Assembly: GCA_964581515.1 (NCBI GenBank)
Contig: CAZOOV010000007.1
Location: forward strand, 62,001 to 126,000
DNA length: 64,000 nucleotides
Origin: JACJVV01 sp964581515
GTDB lineage: Archaea; Nanobdellota; Nanobdellia; Woesearchaeales; JACJVV01
Direction of reading: 5' to 3'
Shown: positions 1-8,838 of the stretch, piece by piece
Layout: the number at the start of each line of letters is the position of its first letter
Position numbering within the stretch: the stretch's first letter is position 1
Notes under the pieces: model-generated
Database searches by the model: none
What the model saw: only the letters and a program-made list of their open reading frames with translations
What the model was told of the DNA's origin: nothing
Position numbers and translations under genes: made by a program

Positions 1-1958
1 TAACTGAAGATATGCAAAAGACAATAATTGACAAGAAGATTAGTTTCTATGCAATTGATGCAACAAAGATATCTAAACAAGTTGGTCTTGGAAATAGGAT
101 CAATACAGTGATGCAGGCAGCATTCTTCAAAATATCAGGAATTATCCCTGAAAAAGATGCTATAAAACTTATCAAGGACGCTATTGAAAAACAATTTAGC
201 AAAAAAGGAGAAGAAATTGTCAAGATGAATTGGGAATGTGTTGATAATACTGTTGCTGCACTAGAAAAAGTAGAAATACCTGCAACAGTTGGTAAATCTG
301 TTCCAATGCTTAAATTGCTTCCTGATGATGCAAGTGATTTTGCAAAAGAAATCATAGAACCTACAATGAGGCTTAAAGGAGATGAGATCCCAGTCTCAAA
401 GATGCCTTTAGATGGTTCAGTTCCAACAGCGACGACAAAACTTGAGAAAAGAGGAGTTGCTGATATGGTTCCTGAATGGATACCTGAGAAATGTATACAG
501 TGTGGGAGATGTTCACTAGTATGCCCGCACGCTTCAATAAGAATTAAACAAATGGAAGCAGGTGATTTGAAAGGCGCACCAGATACATTTACAACACTTA
601 AAGCAATGGGAAAACAAGAAAAAGATATGAAATTCAAGGTGCAAGTTTATGCAGAAGACTGCCAGGGATGTACTTTGTGCGTTAATGATTGTCCTGTAAA
701 AGATAAAGCACTAAAAATGGTCCCTATTGAACAAGCAAGAGAGAAAGGAGAAAATGAGAATGAAAAGTTCTTTGACGCACTACCAGATAATGTACTTGAC
801 GGTGCACCTGAAGGAACTGTAAAATGGACTCAACTCCAACAACCTTTGTTTGAATTCTCTGGTGCTTGTGCTGGTTGTGGTGAAACACCTTATGTAAAAC
901 TAGTGACGCAATTATTTGGCAGAAGGATGATTATCGCTAATGCAACAGGATGCAGTTCAATCTATGGTGGAACATTTCCAACAATACCTTATTGTCAAAC
1001 AAAAGATGGCAAAGGACCTTGTTGGGCAAACTCGCTTTTTGAAGACAATGCAGAATATGGCTATGGTATGAGGCTTGCACTTAATTCAAACAGAGATATG
1101 CTACATAATCTTATATCTGAACTTATCGCGGATAAAGGGTCAGATAAGAAGATTAAAGTTGCATTTGAAAAGATAATCAGCATGTGGAATGATAAAACAT
1201 TAGAGGCTGAGAAAGCAGCTGATGAGATTATAGGATTACTTCCTGATGCAATAAAGAACTCTGATAATGATAATAAAGAGAAATTACAGAGGATATATGA
1301 ATCAAGAGATTTCCTTGTCGACAAAAGCGTATGGATCGTTGGAGGAGACGGCTGGGCTTATGATATAGGCTACGGCGGACTTGACCATGTACTTGCTCAG
1401 GGAAAAAATGTAAATGTCCTTGTACTTGATACAGAAGTATATTCCAATACAGGTGGACAAGCTTCAAAAGCAACACCTCTTGGTGCAACTGCAAAATTCG
1501 CTTCTGCTGGAAAACGTTCAGGGAAGAAGAATATGGGCCTGATGATGATGACATATGGTAATGTCTATGTTGCATCAGTTGCAATGGGTGCTAATCAAAA
1601 CCAGGTCGTAAAAGCACTTAGGGAGGCTGAAAGCTATGATGGACCTTCTATTGTATTTGCATACTCACCATGCATTGCACATGGTATTGATATGACTAAG
1701 ACACAAGAAGAAGAGAAAAAAGCAGTCGATGCAGGATACTGGCCATTATATAGGTATAATCCTGAAAGTGAAAAACCCTTAACATGGGACTGCGGTGATG
1801 CAAAAGTTTCTTTTAAGGAATTCTTGCTTGGTGAGAACAGGTATAGGATACTCCAAAGAGAGCATCCTGATGATGCAGAAAGATTATTTAAGTTAGCAGA
1901 AGAAGATGCAAAAAGACGTGCTGATGACATAAAAACATTAATTGGGGGTGAAAAGTGA
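1..1958 (+). CDS. Pyruvate:ferredoxin oxidoreductase, single-chain type, C-terminal part (partial)
   Basis: Oxidatively decarboxylates pyruvate to acetyl-CoA and reduces ferredoxin in the cytoplasm. The frame is open at the left edge, and the first in-frame Met (base 12) lies inside the conserved gamma-like domain (motif GLGNRINTVMQAAFF), so the true start is outside the window. Counting from that Met, two ferredoxin-type 4Fe-4S motifs lie at about 161-171 (CIQCGRCSLVCP) and 217-228 (CQGCTLCVNDCP). GACAGCGETPY near 285 supplies ligands of the catalytic-domain cluster. A thiamine-diphosphate-binding stretch GDGWAYDIGYGG lies near 450. Gamma, delta and beta parts on one chain match the NifJ-like single-chain form, whereas many archaea use four subunits. 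The next gene overlaps its stop by ATGA. It probably feeds acetyl-CoA metabolism, with acetyl-CoA synthetase at 41425. Confidence 0.95.
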   Translation, partial: TEDMQKTIIDKKISFYAIDATKISKQVGLGNRINTVMQAAFFKISGIIPEKDAIKLIKDAIEKQFSKKGEEIVKMNWECVDNTVAALEKVEIPATVGKSVPMLKLLPDDASDFAKEIIEPTMRLKGDEIPVSKMPLDGSVPTATTKLEKRGVADMVPEWIPEKCIQCGRCSLVCPHASIRIKQMEAGDLKGAPDTFTTLKAMGKQEKDMKFKVQVYAEDCQGCTLCVNDCPVKDKALKMVPIEQAREKGENENEKFFDALPDNVLDGAPEGTVKWTQLQQPLFEFSGACAGCGETPYVKLVTQLFGRRMIIANATGCSSIYGGTFPTIPYCQTKDGKGPCWANSLFEDNAEYGYGMRLALNSNRDMLHNLISELIADKGSDKKIKVAFEKIISMWNDKTLEAEKAADEIIGLLPDAIKNSDNDNKEKLQRIYESRDFLVDKSVWIVGGDGWAYDIGYGGLDHVLAQGKNVNVLVLDTEVYSNTGGQASKATPLGATAKFASAGKRSGKKNMGLMMMTYGNVYVASVAMGANQNQVVKALREAESYDGPSIVFAYSPCIAHGIDMTKTQEEEKKAVDAGYWPLYRYNPESEKPLTWDCGDAKVSFKEFLLGENRYRILQREHPDDAERLFKLAEEDAKRRADDIKTLIGGEK

Positions 1959-2461
1959 TGGAAGTTAATGATCATTTAACAGAAGTGTTTGAATTCGCAA
2001 AAAAGATGGAGCTTGATGGTAAAGCTAAATATGAAGAAGAGCTTGCTAAAACAGAAGATCCAGGACTTAAAAGCATACTAAAAATGCTCATAGATGCAGA
2101 AGTTAACCATTATGAGGTATTTGATGCTATGCAACAGAAACACTCAAAAGAAGTAATCCATACATCACTAAAGGATGTAAAGAACATCTTTCAGGAGATT
2201 AAAGAGAAAGGAGAAAAGATAATCACTTCTGAAGAACATGCTGATTTCTATCTGAAAGCAAAAGAGATTGAGGAAAAAGCTGAAGAGACATATAGGAAGG
2301 AAGCACAAGCATGCGAAGATGAGGAAGTCAAGAAGATACTCATTGAGATTGCAGATGAAGAGCATAGGCATGTTATTTTGATGCAAAGTCTTCATGAAAT
2401 GGTCCTTAACCCTAACCAATGGGTAGAGAATGCAGAATTCAATGAAATAAATGATTTCTGA
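1958..2461 (+). CDS. Rubrerythrin-like diiron protein
   Basis: Ferritin-like four-helix protein of 167 residues, probably a peroxide or oxygen scavenger or an electron carrier. Glu/His ligand patterns typical of rubrerythrin are visible: DAEVNHYEVF near 48 and EIADEEHRHVILM near 139. No C-terminal rubredoxin domain (CXXC pairs) is present, so it is a short, erythrin-only form. The ATG at 1958 overlaps the upstream TGA and lies 7 nt after GGGGGTG, a good ribosome-binding site. A GTG three bases earlier is too close to that site. Co-transcription with the oxygen-sensitive pyruvate:ferredoxin oxidoreductase suggests protection of that enzyme (inference). Confidence 0.85.
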   Translation: MEVNDHLTEVFEFAKKMELDGKAKYEEELAKTEDPGLKSILKMLIDAEVNHYEVFDAMQQKHSKEVIHTSLKDVKNIFQEIKEKGEKIITSEEHADFYLKAKEIEEKAEETYRKEAQACEDEEVKKILIEIADEEHRHVILMQSLHEMVLNPNQWVENAEFNEINDF

Positions 2462-2612
2462 TTTAAATAAATAATTCTTAATTTTATTTCTTTTTTTTCT
2501 TTATTAATTTCAATTGTTTTTGTTCTTTATTAGTTTCTGTTGTTCTTTTGCTCTTTATTGTTATCTATTGTTCTTGTTCTTTTTTACTCTTCATTGTTTT
2601 TTATTTCTTTTA
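2462..2612 (+). terminator. Long T-rich tract after the oxidoreductase-rubrerythrin operon
   Basis: About 150 bases are strongly T-rich, with imperfect repeats of TGTTCTTTATT. Archaeal termination needs T tracts rather than a GC hairpin, so this probably ends the upstream operon. No gene is seen here. Confidence 0.5.
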
Positions 2613-2622
2613 GGAGATAAAG

Positions 2623-2630
2623 TTTATAAA
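2623..2630 (+). promoter_or_regulatory. TATA box of uppP
   Basis: TTTATAAA lies about 26 bp before the ATG at 2653, the distance expected for a leaderless archaeal transcript. There is no ribosome-binding site before the ATG. Confidence 0.6.
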
Positions 2631-2652
2631 CTGAAGGATTAATTCTTTTAGT

Positions 2653-3408
2653 ATGGATTATCTACAAGCAATAGTACTTGCAATTGTGCAGGGGATAACA
2701 GAATGGCTGCCTGTGAGCAGTAGTGCGCATCTTGCTATTGCTTCAAGAATTTTCCAGATTGAGACAAATCTTTTCTATTTTGTAATACTTCATCTTGCAA
2801 CACTTGTGAGTTTAGGAATCTATTTTAGAAAAAGAATATTTAGTTTCTTTTTTGACATTAAAGGAGGGAAAATCCTTACGAAGAAAGGATGGTATGTTGT
2901 TTATGCATCTATCCCTATATTCTTAGCAGGATTTTTCTTGCATGATTTGATTGAAAGCATGTTTGTTGATTTCAGATTGATTGGTATGGCTCTTATTGCA
3001 AATGGTTTAATATTACTTAGCACAAAATTATTTAATGGTGAAAAAGAAATAACACTTCATAAGGCAATAGGTATTGGTATTGTTCAGATGTTTGCTCTTA
3101 TACCTGGTATTTCTAGATCAGGTGTAACTGTATCTTCTGGTTTTTTTGCGAAAATGAAGAAAGATGAAGTCATAATGTTTTCTATGATGCTTTCAATCCC
3201 TGCAATACTCGGTGCATTTTTATATGAGCTTTTTACAGTCCCCTATGATCCTTCTTTATCTATATTATCCATTATAGGTGGATTTATAGTCGCTGTTGGT
3301 TGCGGTTATTTTGCATTAAGGCTTTTAATTAAAAGGATAAGACAAGGAAGATTCAATGAATTCTGGAGTTATTGTATTGTTGTTGGGATTATTATGTTGT
3401 TTAATTGA
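2653..3408 (+). CDS. uppP: Undecaprenyl-diphosphatase-like membrane phosphatase (UppP/BacA family)
   Basis: Integral membrane protein of 251 residues. It hydrolyses polyprenyl diphosphate to the monophosphate lipid carrier used for glycan export. The two family signatures are present: EWLPVSSSAH at about 17-26 and PGISRSG near 151. The length and pattern of hydrophobic segments fit the family. In an archaeon the likely substrate is a polyprenyl or dolichyl-type diphosphate used in surface glycosylation, which would fit the membrane glycosyltransferase-like gene at 60445. It has its own TATA box and seems leaderless. It stands alone between T-rich and TTA-repeat spacers. Confidence 0.9.
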   Translation: MDYLQAIVLAIVQGITEWLPVSSSAHLAIASRIFQIETNLFYFVILHLATLVSLGIYFRKRIFSFFFDIKGGKILTKKGWYVVYASIPIFLAGFFLHDLIESMFVDFRLIGMALIANGLILLSTKLFNGEKEITLHKAIGIGIVQMFALIPGISRSGVTVSSGFFAKMKKDEVIMFSMMLSIPAILGAFLYELFTVPYDPSLSILSIIGGFIVAVGCGYFALRLLIKRIRQGRFNEFWSYCIVVGIIMLFN

Positions 3409-3425
3409 TTTTTATGATTCTTTTT

Positions 3426-3468
<43 letters not shown>

Positions 3469-3564
3469 TGAAATTTTAATTTCAATGTTTAATAATCTTC
3501 GATTATTATTAATTATTATTTCGTGATTATCATGTTCTATAACTGAATACTTTAAAAAGGAACT

Positions 3565-4836
3565 ATGGATTTGGATTCTATCATGGCAGGACCTTCAACA
3601 TTAATAGCAGAGTGGCAACCTTTTATTGAGGGGCATCTTAGTACTTTAGAGGGTATGATACAGCCAAATGGAGCAATATCAGCAGCACCTCATGATGGTT
3701 ATAGCGCATTTTGGGTAAGAGATGGACTATACGCTCTGAAAGGATTTGAATATGTAGGTATGCATTCACAGGTCAAGAAGATGATGCGCGTACCTTTTAC
3801 TATTTTTCATGAACATGACATGAAAATATGCGAGGGAATTAGACATAAGCCAAATTCAAGATATGAATTCTTGCATGCAAGATATCACCCGACAAACCTT
3901 ACAGAACTTAAAGATGACTGGGGTCATAATCAATTGGATATGCTTGGATTGTTCTTGTTTGAGACTGCTGATCTTTTGAAGAAGAACATACCTATACTGC
4001 CTCATGAAGGAAGAAGAGAAGATATTTATCTGATAAATAAAGTCACCAGATATCTAGAGACTCTAGAATGGTGGAAATGCCCTGATTTTGGTGTATGGGA
4101 AGAAGGACCAGACTTACATTCATCTTCAATAGGTGCAGTGCTTGGGGGCATGCAAAGGATCGCTGATCTTGATAACCCTCAGGTATTCTTCAATGAAAAG
4201 CAATTAGTACACGGAAGAAAAGCATTGGATAAATTATTACCACTAGAGTCTTCTGGAACAAAAAGTGTTGCTGGCAGAGAATATGATCTTGCACAACTTA
4301 GTCTTCTGTGGCCTTTTAGAGTATGTACATATGAACAAGCAAGTACAATTATGAAAAATATAGAAGAGAATCTTGTTAGGGATAAAGGAGTCGTAAGATA
4401 TCCTAAAGACCCATATTATAATGCTGCAGATGACAGGATGAAGAAAGAAGAAGTAAATCTTCCAGGCATAGTTCTTGCACATTATGACGAAGCAGATAAG
4501 AATTATTTTCCTTGCGCTAATGAAGGAACAGAAGCACAGTGGCCATTAGGATTTGCATGGTTAAGCATAGTGCATTCTAAATGGGCAAAAAGCGATTTTG
4601 AAAAAGGAAGGGAAAGCTATAAACTAAATCAGGAAAAAGCAAAACATTATCTTGAGAAACTTAAAGAGGTTACATTACCAGTCGATGGTTCATCTGTAGG
4701 TTATATTCCTGAACTCTATGTTGGTGACGTGCCAAATATCAATACACCTTTGGCTTGGTCAACTTCTTTTGCAGTCGCTGCAGCAGAAGCGTATAAGCAG
4801 ATAGAAGATCCAAATACTGTTTCTTTTGTTAAATAA
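3565..4836 (+). CDS. GH15-like glycoside hydrolase (glucoamylase/trehalase-like)
   Basis: Protein of 423 residues resembling the (alpha/alpha)6 catalytic domain of glycoside hydrolase family 15, which releases glucose from alpha-glucans or trehalose. FWVRDGLYALKGFEYVG near 50 matches the family's W-x-RD substrate-binding motif. GVWEEGPDLHSSSIGA near 180 is in the position of the first catalytic-acid region (WE-x-R/G). ANEGTEAQWPLGFAWL near 312 suggests the second acid. There is no signal peptide, so it is probably cytoplasmic and acts on storage glucan. The family also includes phosphorylase-kinase-like regulators, so the exact substrate is open. Confidence 0.75.
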   Translation: MDLDSIMAGPSTLIAEWQPFIEGHLSTLEGMIQPNGAISAAPHDGYSAFWVRDGLYALKGFEYVGMHSQVKKMMRVPFTIFHEHDMKICEGIRHKPNSRYEFLHARYHPTNLTELKDDWGHNQLDMLGLFLFETADLLKKNIPILPHEGRREDIYLINKVTRYLETLEWWKCPDFGVWEEGPDLHSSSIGAVLGGMQRIADLDNPQVFFNEKQLVHGRKALDKLLPLESSGTKSVAGREYDLAQLSLLWPFRVCTYEQASTIMKNIEENLVRDKGVVRYPKDPYYNAADDRMKKEEVNLPGIVLAHYDEADKNYFPCANEGTEAQWPLGFAWLSIVHSKWAKSDFEKGRESYKLNQEKAKHYLEKLKEVTLPVDGSSVGYIPELYVGDVPNINTPLAWSTSFAVAAAEAYKQIEDPNTVSFVK

Positions 4837-4933
4837 ATCTTGTTAAGTATAAAAAATAGGACGATAAAATAAACAGGATAGACTGAGAAATAAATAAAAT
4901 ATAATGATAATATAAATAGAATAAATAAAATTC

Positions 4934-5560
4934 TTAATGTCTTCTGAAAGGATTTAATCTAGATAAATTATGTCTATCTAAATAAGATTGCGGTAATGGC
5001 GGAGGTGTAGCTGGAGTTGCAGCAGGCGTAGGTGTCTGAGCAGGCGCTGGTCCTGGTAAAGGATCTATAATATTTTCAGCTCTCCATCTGAATTGTCTGT
5101 ACAATTCTGCTGGCATCATTATCAATAACGCCATGTTCTGCTCGTCATTAAGATGAGGAATTGTACACTTAGCAATATTTTGTCTTGTGACCTTATTATA
5201 GACTACAAAATCCATGTCCTGCAAGTATCTCTTGTCAGGTTCGTAATCAGTCGGATGTCTTATGCCTCTATGAGCCATTGTTCTTTTAGGCCGAGTGATG
5301 TCTTTTACAAGATCAGCAATATCGCCTGCTTCATCTTTTGTAAGACCACCTATATATATCACTGGTTGATTAGCTATCTCTACATAAGTAATTGCCCTCT
5401 GGGTTGGGTTGACTGAGAAAAGGTCTTGTGTCTGTACAAGATCAATATTTGGTTCGAGTTCAGTATCTATCGTATGCGGTTGATTTGCATGATACTCTTC
5501 TGCTGGCTCAGACTTCCATAATCTTGCTACAAGATCTCTGAATACTTTTTCGTTTGCCAT
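4934..5560 (-). CDS. Hypothetical protein with Pro-rich tail
   Basis: Protein of 208 residues that I do not recognise. The start chosen is the ATG at 5560, one base after the TAA of the preceding gene on this strand; a longer frame exists upstream but would overlap that gene. Residues 1-165 look like a mixed alpha/beta soluble domain. Residues about 167-195 are a Pro/Ala/Thr-rich linker, ending in a short basic tail (RLNPFRRH). No signal peptide or membrane segment is seen. It is translationally coupled to the 142-residue protein at 5562-5990, so the two probably work together. Confidence 0.7.
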   Translation of the reverse strand: MANEKVFRDLVARLWKSEPAEEYHANQPHTIDTELEPNIDLVQTQDLFSVNPTQRAITYVEIANQPVIYIGGLTKDEAGDIADLVKDITRPKRTMAHRGIRHPTDYEPDKRYLQDMDFVVYNKVTRQNIAKCTIPHLNDEQNMALLIMMPAELYRQFRWRAENIIDPLPGPAPAQTPTPAATPATPPPLPQSYLDRHNLSRLNPFRRH

Positions 5561-5561
5561 T

Positions 5562-5990
5562 TTATCGTTTAGTTGTAGGTTCAAACACTTTAAGGAAGAC
5601 CTGCACTTGTGAATCATAAAGACAGATTCTATAGCGTTCCTGGTCTGCTGGTATTGTTCCCCTCAATGGAAGATCAATATCATCCTGGACAACGCATTCC
5701 ATATGTCTTATCAGCCTGCCTCTCATGTCTTCATATGTACCTTGAGCAGCTGTTGCTTCATAATTGAGCATCATTATTCCGCCTGCAGGATAGTTGTAGC
5801 CTGTTAAACTCAGTCCTTCAAGATCAGGCATAGTTTCAAACCTTTTCAGAGCAGGCATTTGCTGTATGAGTTTATTTCTGACTAGACCCTCATTAAGAGC
5901 TCTTCTGTTTATTGTTTCTAAGTCTAGCTCTTCTCTTTTTGGAGCTGTTGATTGCCCCATTGTTGGTTCTGTTGTACCGCCACCTACCAT
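5562..5990 (-). CDS. Hypothetical protein, first gene of a two-gene operon
   Basis: Small soluble protein of 142 residues with no recognised family. The N-terminal 20 residues are Gly/Thr-rich and probably disordered. TTTATATA on the minus strand (6015-6022) lies 28 bp before the ATG, giving a leaderless transcript. It is divergent from the gene at 6117, and the shared spacer contains the GTTACCACTAATAAGTGAC motif described as a candidate operator. The next gene on this strand begins one base after its stop. Confidence 0.7.
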   Translation of the reverse strand: MVGGGTTEPTMGQSTAPKREELDLETINRRALNEGLVRNKLIQQMPALKRFETMPDLEGLSLTGYNYPAGGIMMLNYEATAAQGTYEDMRGRLIRHMECVVQDDIDLPLRGTIPADQERYRICLYDSQVQVFLKVFEPTTKR

Positions 5991-6014
5991 TTTGTAGGAT
6001 ATAAGCAGAACCTA

Positions 6015-6022
6015 TATATAAA
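6015..6022 (-). promoter_or_regulatory. TATA box of the operon starting at 5990
   Basis: TTTATATA on the minus strand, preceded by a purine-rich BRE-like ACAAAACGAAAC. A very similar ACAAAACGAAA precedes the TATA box at 19409. Confidence 0.55.
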
Positions 6023-6033
6023 TGTTTCGTTTT

Positions 6034-6052
6034 GTTACCACTAATAAGTGAC
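6034..6052. promoter_or_regulatory. Candidate operator, copy 1 of the GTTACTACTAAT-like motif
   Basis: GTTACCACTAATAAGTGAC lies between the two divergent TATA boxes. The core CACT-AATA-AGTG is an inverted repeat. Related sites are at 7899, 13561 and 19376. Confidence 0.45.
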
Positions 6053-6116
6053 TATCTTTAGAAAGATATAAATACTAGTAGTTTCAACCAACACCTAAAC
6101 TAAAGGTAATGATAAA

Positions 6117-6665
6117 ATGTCAAAAAAATTACAAGTAGTAAATGAAGGTCCAGTTCCAGCTCAAGAAGGATTTTTTGGAGCAATAACACCAGCAATGGCT
6201 TATCATTTTCTGAGAGATAATGCAGATTTATCAGATGCAGGATTTGAATACGCAGTTCCAGTAGCACTGCCAGGATCAGAGACCTTGTTTGATGATTTCT
6301 TCAATGCAAAAATGGCTAATGGTTATTTTGTTAAGACATTCAGTCCAGATGTTGAAGATAGAGTGGATGCAGGAGTGATAGTCTCAAACGCTTGTAGTCC
6401 AGATGTTTATGTTGTTACAGCATACTCTCATTTTGGTGAACATTCAAAGCACCCATTTACATCAGAAGGTGGTGCTGGAAGACGATCAATCCATAATAAA
6501 CAGTTAGGAGTTAAACTTGATGTTACTATTGAAGATATATTGCAGTTTGGATGCACATGGACACCAGAACAAAGAGAAGAAGTCCTATCAACTGCAGTAA
6601 AACAGCATTATGAAGATATGTTTCCTGCAAGAGAAGTAAAAGCTTTGCCAGCGGAATATAGATAG
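6117..6665 (+). CDS. Hypothetical protein
   Basis: Soluble protein of 182 residues, not recognised. No membrane segment, signal peptide or metal motif is obvious. The hydrophobic/polar pattern suggests a compact alpha/beta fold. The sequence FGEHSKHPFTSEGGAGRRS near 103 is rich in small and polar residues and could be a ligand loop, but that is a guess. A TATA-like GATATAAAT lies about 48 bp upstream, so a short leader is expected. It is divergent from the operon at 5990 and convergent with the pair at 6666-7846; the neighbours are similarly lineage-specific. Confidence 0.65.
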   Translation: MSKKLQVVNEGPVPAQEGFFGAITPAMAYHFLRDNADLSDAGFEYAVPVALPGSETLFDDFFNAKMANGYFVKTFSPDVEDRVDAGVIVSNACSPDVYVVTAYSHFGEHSKHPFTSEGGAGRRSIHNKQLGVKLDVTIEDILQFGCTWTPEQREEVLSTAVKQHYEDMFPAREVKALPAEYR

Positions 6666-7079
6666 TTAATTTATTTCATTCTCAGAATAAGAATTATCAT
6701 TTAACTTATTGCAAGCTCTATTTACACCATAAGAAAGCAGAGCCATACCATAATAACACGCGCAGTCTTGCCAATCAAATTCTATTTTTGGATGTGCTGC
6801 AATTACTATTTCTAAAGCAGACATAAGAGTAGGAATCATCATTGTTGTCTTGAATTTTTTCTCAGGGACTGCACATAAAGCTGCTACTGTTGCTAATGCT
6901 CCTGCATAACCTATATCAGTCAAATGACCTGTAATCCAATCATGAGGACGTTTTCCAGCAAGTGCGTCCATCTGTATCCATTCGCCGTAACCAACCATTG
7001 CTCCGTAGACTGTAAGCTCTAATGTATGTATAGCCTTATAGGCCTTAGAAACATTTCTTTTGAATCCTACTATTGTCAT
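6666..7079 (-). CDS. Hypothetical small membrane-associated protein
   Basis: Protein of 137 residues, not recognised. The ATG at 7079 overlaps the TGA of the preceding gene as ATGA, which supports this start over one seven codons upstream. Two or three moderately hydrophobic stretches (about 45-65, 75-95 and 105-122) suggest membrane contact or a buried helical bundle. The 3' end abuts the stop of the convergent gene at 6665. Coupled translation with the 256-residue protein implies a joint function. Confidence 0.65.
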   Translation of the reverse strand: MTIVGFKRNVSKAYKAIHTLELTVYGAMVGYGEWIQMDALAGKRPHDWITGHLTDIGYAGALATVAALCAVPEKKFKTTMMIPTLMSALEIVIAAHPKIEFDWQDCACYYGMALLSYGVNRACNKLNDNSYSENEIN

Positions 7080-7846
7080 TCTAAAACCGGCAGATAACAA
7101 GGACTCATAACTATCAAAAAATTCTTCTTGTCATGATGCTTTCGTAGTGCATCATAAAGCCTTGTCTTTGAGATCTCAATCTCTGCTTCAAGAGAAGCTT
7201 GTCCTATCTCTCTATAGACACCTGCTCTATCTGCATCATTAAACCTGTAATCATTAAGAAGCTTATCAAGTGCTGCCTGATCAAGTTCGCTCTCTTCTAC
7301 TGCCCTTTCTACTGCAAACTCATGTGCATCCGCTTCCTTGCTAAATTGTTTTGAGATAAGAAATGCTATGCTCATCAATCTCTTATGGATATCATTGTGA
7401 TTGTAGCCTTGTTCTTTCAATCTGTCAATGACTTCCTCATCATAATCTCCAGCTATGAAATCAGTAACACCTACACCATACCTATCTGATAGTGCCATAG
7501 TATACCTTCCTTCAGGAGTGTTCCTTTCAGGAGCTGCCTCAAGGAAAAAGTGCCAATCATCAGGATTCTTCTCAACTCCAGGAGTGACTTCAATGCCCAT
7601 CTTTATTGCAGCGGATGTAGAGAACGACTTGCATGTAAGGACGTAAAGCCATTGGTCTGTCCTGGACATCTTCTTCTCAAAATGAGCTTCACCCAGCCTA
7701 CCTACACTTGTACATTCTTTCAGAATATCATCTAAAGGTGCTGCTCTGTAATATCCAGAAAGAATACTTTGCCTGACATTTCCTGAAACAAATGGAAATG
7801 AGATCTTATGCAATGCCTTCAATCCTGCTGCTTTTATATTTGCCAT
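7076..7846 (-). CDS. Hypothetical alpha-helical protein
   Basis: Soluble, mostly helical protein of 256 residues with no recognised family. The C-terminal half (about 160-235) is rich in Glu, Ala and Arg and predicted helical. It has no signal peptide. It starts an operon with the small membrane-like protein at 6666-7079. On the minus strand a TATA-like TTTATAAG lies about 43 bp upstream, and the divergent spacer carries copy 2 of the GTTACTACTAAT-like motif. Function unknown. Confidence 0.65.
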   Translation of the reverse strand: MANIKAAGLKALHKISFPFVSGNVRQSILSGYYRAAPLDDILKECTSVGRLGEAHFEKKMSRTDQWLYVLTCKSFSTSAAIKMGIEVTPGVEKNPDDWHFFLEAAPERNTPEGRYTMALSDRYGVGVTDFIAGDYDEEVIDRLKEQGYNHNDIHKRLMSIAFLISKQFSKEADAHEFAVERAVEESELDQAALDKLLNDYRFNDADRAGVYREIGQASLEAEIEISKTRLYDALRKHHDKKNFLIVMSPCYLPVLE

Positions 7847-7898
7847 TATATCACTTATTTATACTAGGAGAATTGGTTCTGGCCTTATAAATATTTCT

Positions 7899-7918
7899 GT
7901 CACTACTAATTAATAGTA
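7899..7918. promoter_or_regulatory. Candidate operator, copy 2 of the GTTACTACTAAT-like motif
   Basis: GTCACTACTAATTAATAGTA lies between the divergent TATA boxes of 7846(-) and 7964(+). It contains the perfect inverted repeat TACTA-ATTAA-TAGTA (7904-7918). Confidence 0.45.
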
Positions 7919-7931
7919 AATAAACGAAAAC

Positions 7932-7939
7932 TTTATAAA
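7932..7939 (+). promoter_or_regulatory. TATA box of the Nudix gene at 7964
   Basis: TTTATAAA follows a BRE-like ACGAAAAC and lies 28 bp before the ATG, consistent with a leaderless transcript. Confidence 0.6.
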
Positions 7940-7963
7940 TGAAGAACTTTTAATGCAACCAAT

Positions 7964-8767
7964 ATGGTTTACTCAATATTGGGGCTTGATAATGAGGTAA
8001 TTGGACATACCAATAGTATTGATCCTAAAATCCTTAATCATTTCTATGGTCAGATTAGGCTTAAGCATCCTGGAAGGCTTAAGAATGAATTCTTTGAGAT
8101 CCTTACACCTGAAGGTGATAAGACAGGAAAGCTGAAGTTGAGGGATCTTATCCATAAAGATGGCGACTGGCATGGTGCTTTCCAGTTCCACGTATATACT
8201 ATTGCATCAGATGGAATCATCAGTCTTCTACTGCAGAAAAGAGCTTCTGATAAAGACCTTTGCCCTGATAAACTTGATACATTAGTTGGGGGTCATTTTG
8301 CTCCTGGTGAAGAAGTTGAAGAGGGAGTAAGGGAAATTAAAGAAGAAGTAGGACTTGATGTTGATTTCTCAGATCTGACTTATCTTGGAAAAAGAATCCA
8401 GTTATATCAAGATGATGCACTTGGAATCAATAATCGAGAAGTTCAGGATGTAACTGTATATAGATGCGATCAACCTCTTGACGCTTATACATTACAAGAA
8501 GAAGAAGTTGCTGCAATCATGAAAGTTAGGATTGATGACTTCATTGATTTGATGATGGACAGGCTGCCAGAGATGGAAGTTGAAGATGGAATAATACTTG
8601 CGAAAGGAAATGTGGAGAAATATATCCCAAGGATAACAGCTGATGACATGTGGCCTTCACCTCATGACGATTACGCTTTGAAGACTGCACTGATTGTCAG
8701 GAACATTGCAAATGGATTTAAGGTTCCTGAGAAACCATACATGAAGGATGTCACTGAATTATTTTAG
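7964..8767 (+). CDS. Nudix hydrolase
   Basis: Protein of 267 residues that should hydrolyse a nucleoside diphosphate linked to another moiety, in the cytoplasm. The Nudix box GX5EX7REUXEEXGU is complete at about 110-131 (GHFAPGEEVEEGVREIKEEV). The preceding segment RDLIHKDGDWHGAFQFHVYT resembles the isopentenyl-diphosphate isomerase-like branch, and the long N- and C-terminal extensions are not typical of MutT. Immediately downstream are a SLOG-fold protein and a kinase-like protein, so a nucleotide or NAD-derived substrate is plausible (inference). It is leaderless and shares a divergent promoter with the operon at 7846. Confidence 0.85.
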   Translation: MVYSILGLDNEVIGHTNSIDPKILNHFYGQIRLKHPGRLKNEFFEILTPEGDKTGKLKLRDLIHKDGDWHGAFQFHVYTIASDGIISLLLQKRASDKDLCPDKLDTLVGGHFAPGEEVEEGVREIKEEVGLDVDFSDLTYLGKRIQLYQDDALGINNREVQDVTVYRCDQPLDAYTLQEEEVAAIMKVRIDDFIDLMMDRLPEMEVEDGIILAKGNVEKYIPRITADDMWPSPHDDYALKTALIVRNIANGFKVPEKPYMKDVTELF

Positions 8768-8832
8768 AAGACAATTTTAGAAGTCAATCATAGGAGACAA
8801 TCATAGGAAACAATCATAGAAGATAATATTAA
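8768..8832. repeat. Degenerate tandem 14-mers between the Nudix and SLOG genes
   Basis: Three near-identical units of AATCATAGGARACA, plus one or two degenerate copies, fill the 71-bp spacer. They look like a recent short tandem expansion. Confidence 0.6.
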
Positions 8833-8838
8833 AAGATC

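Noticed and set aside
47..637. 196-codon minus-strand frame inside the pyruvate:ferredoxin oxidoreductase gene
   Set aside because: It is antisense to the Fe-S domains of a recognised enzyme, and its composition is that of a shadow frame.
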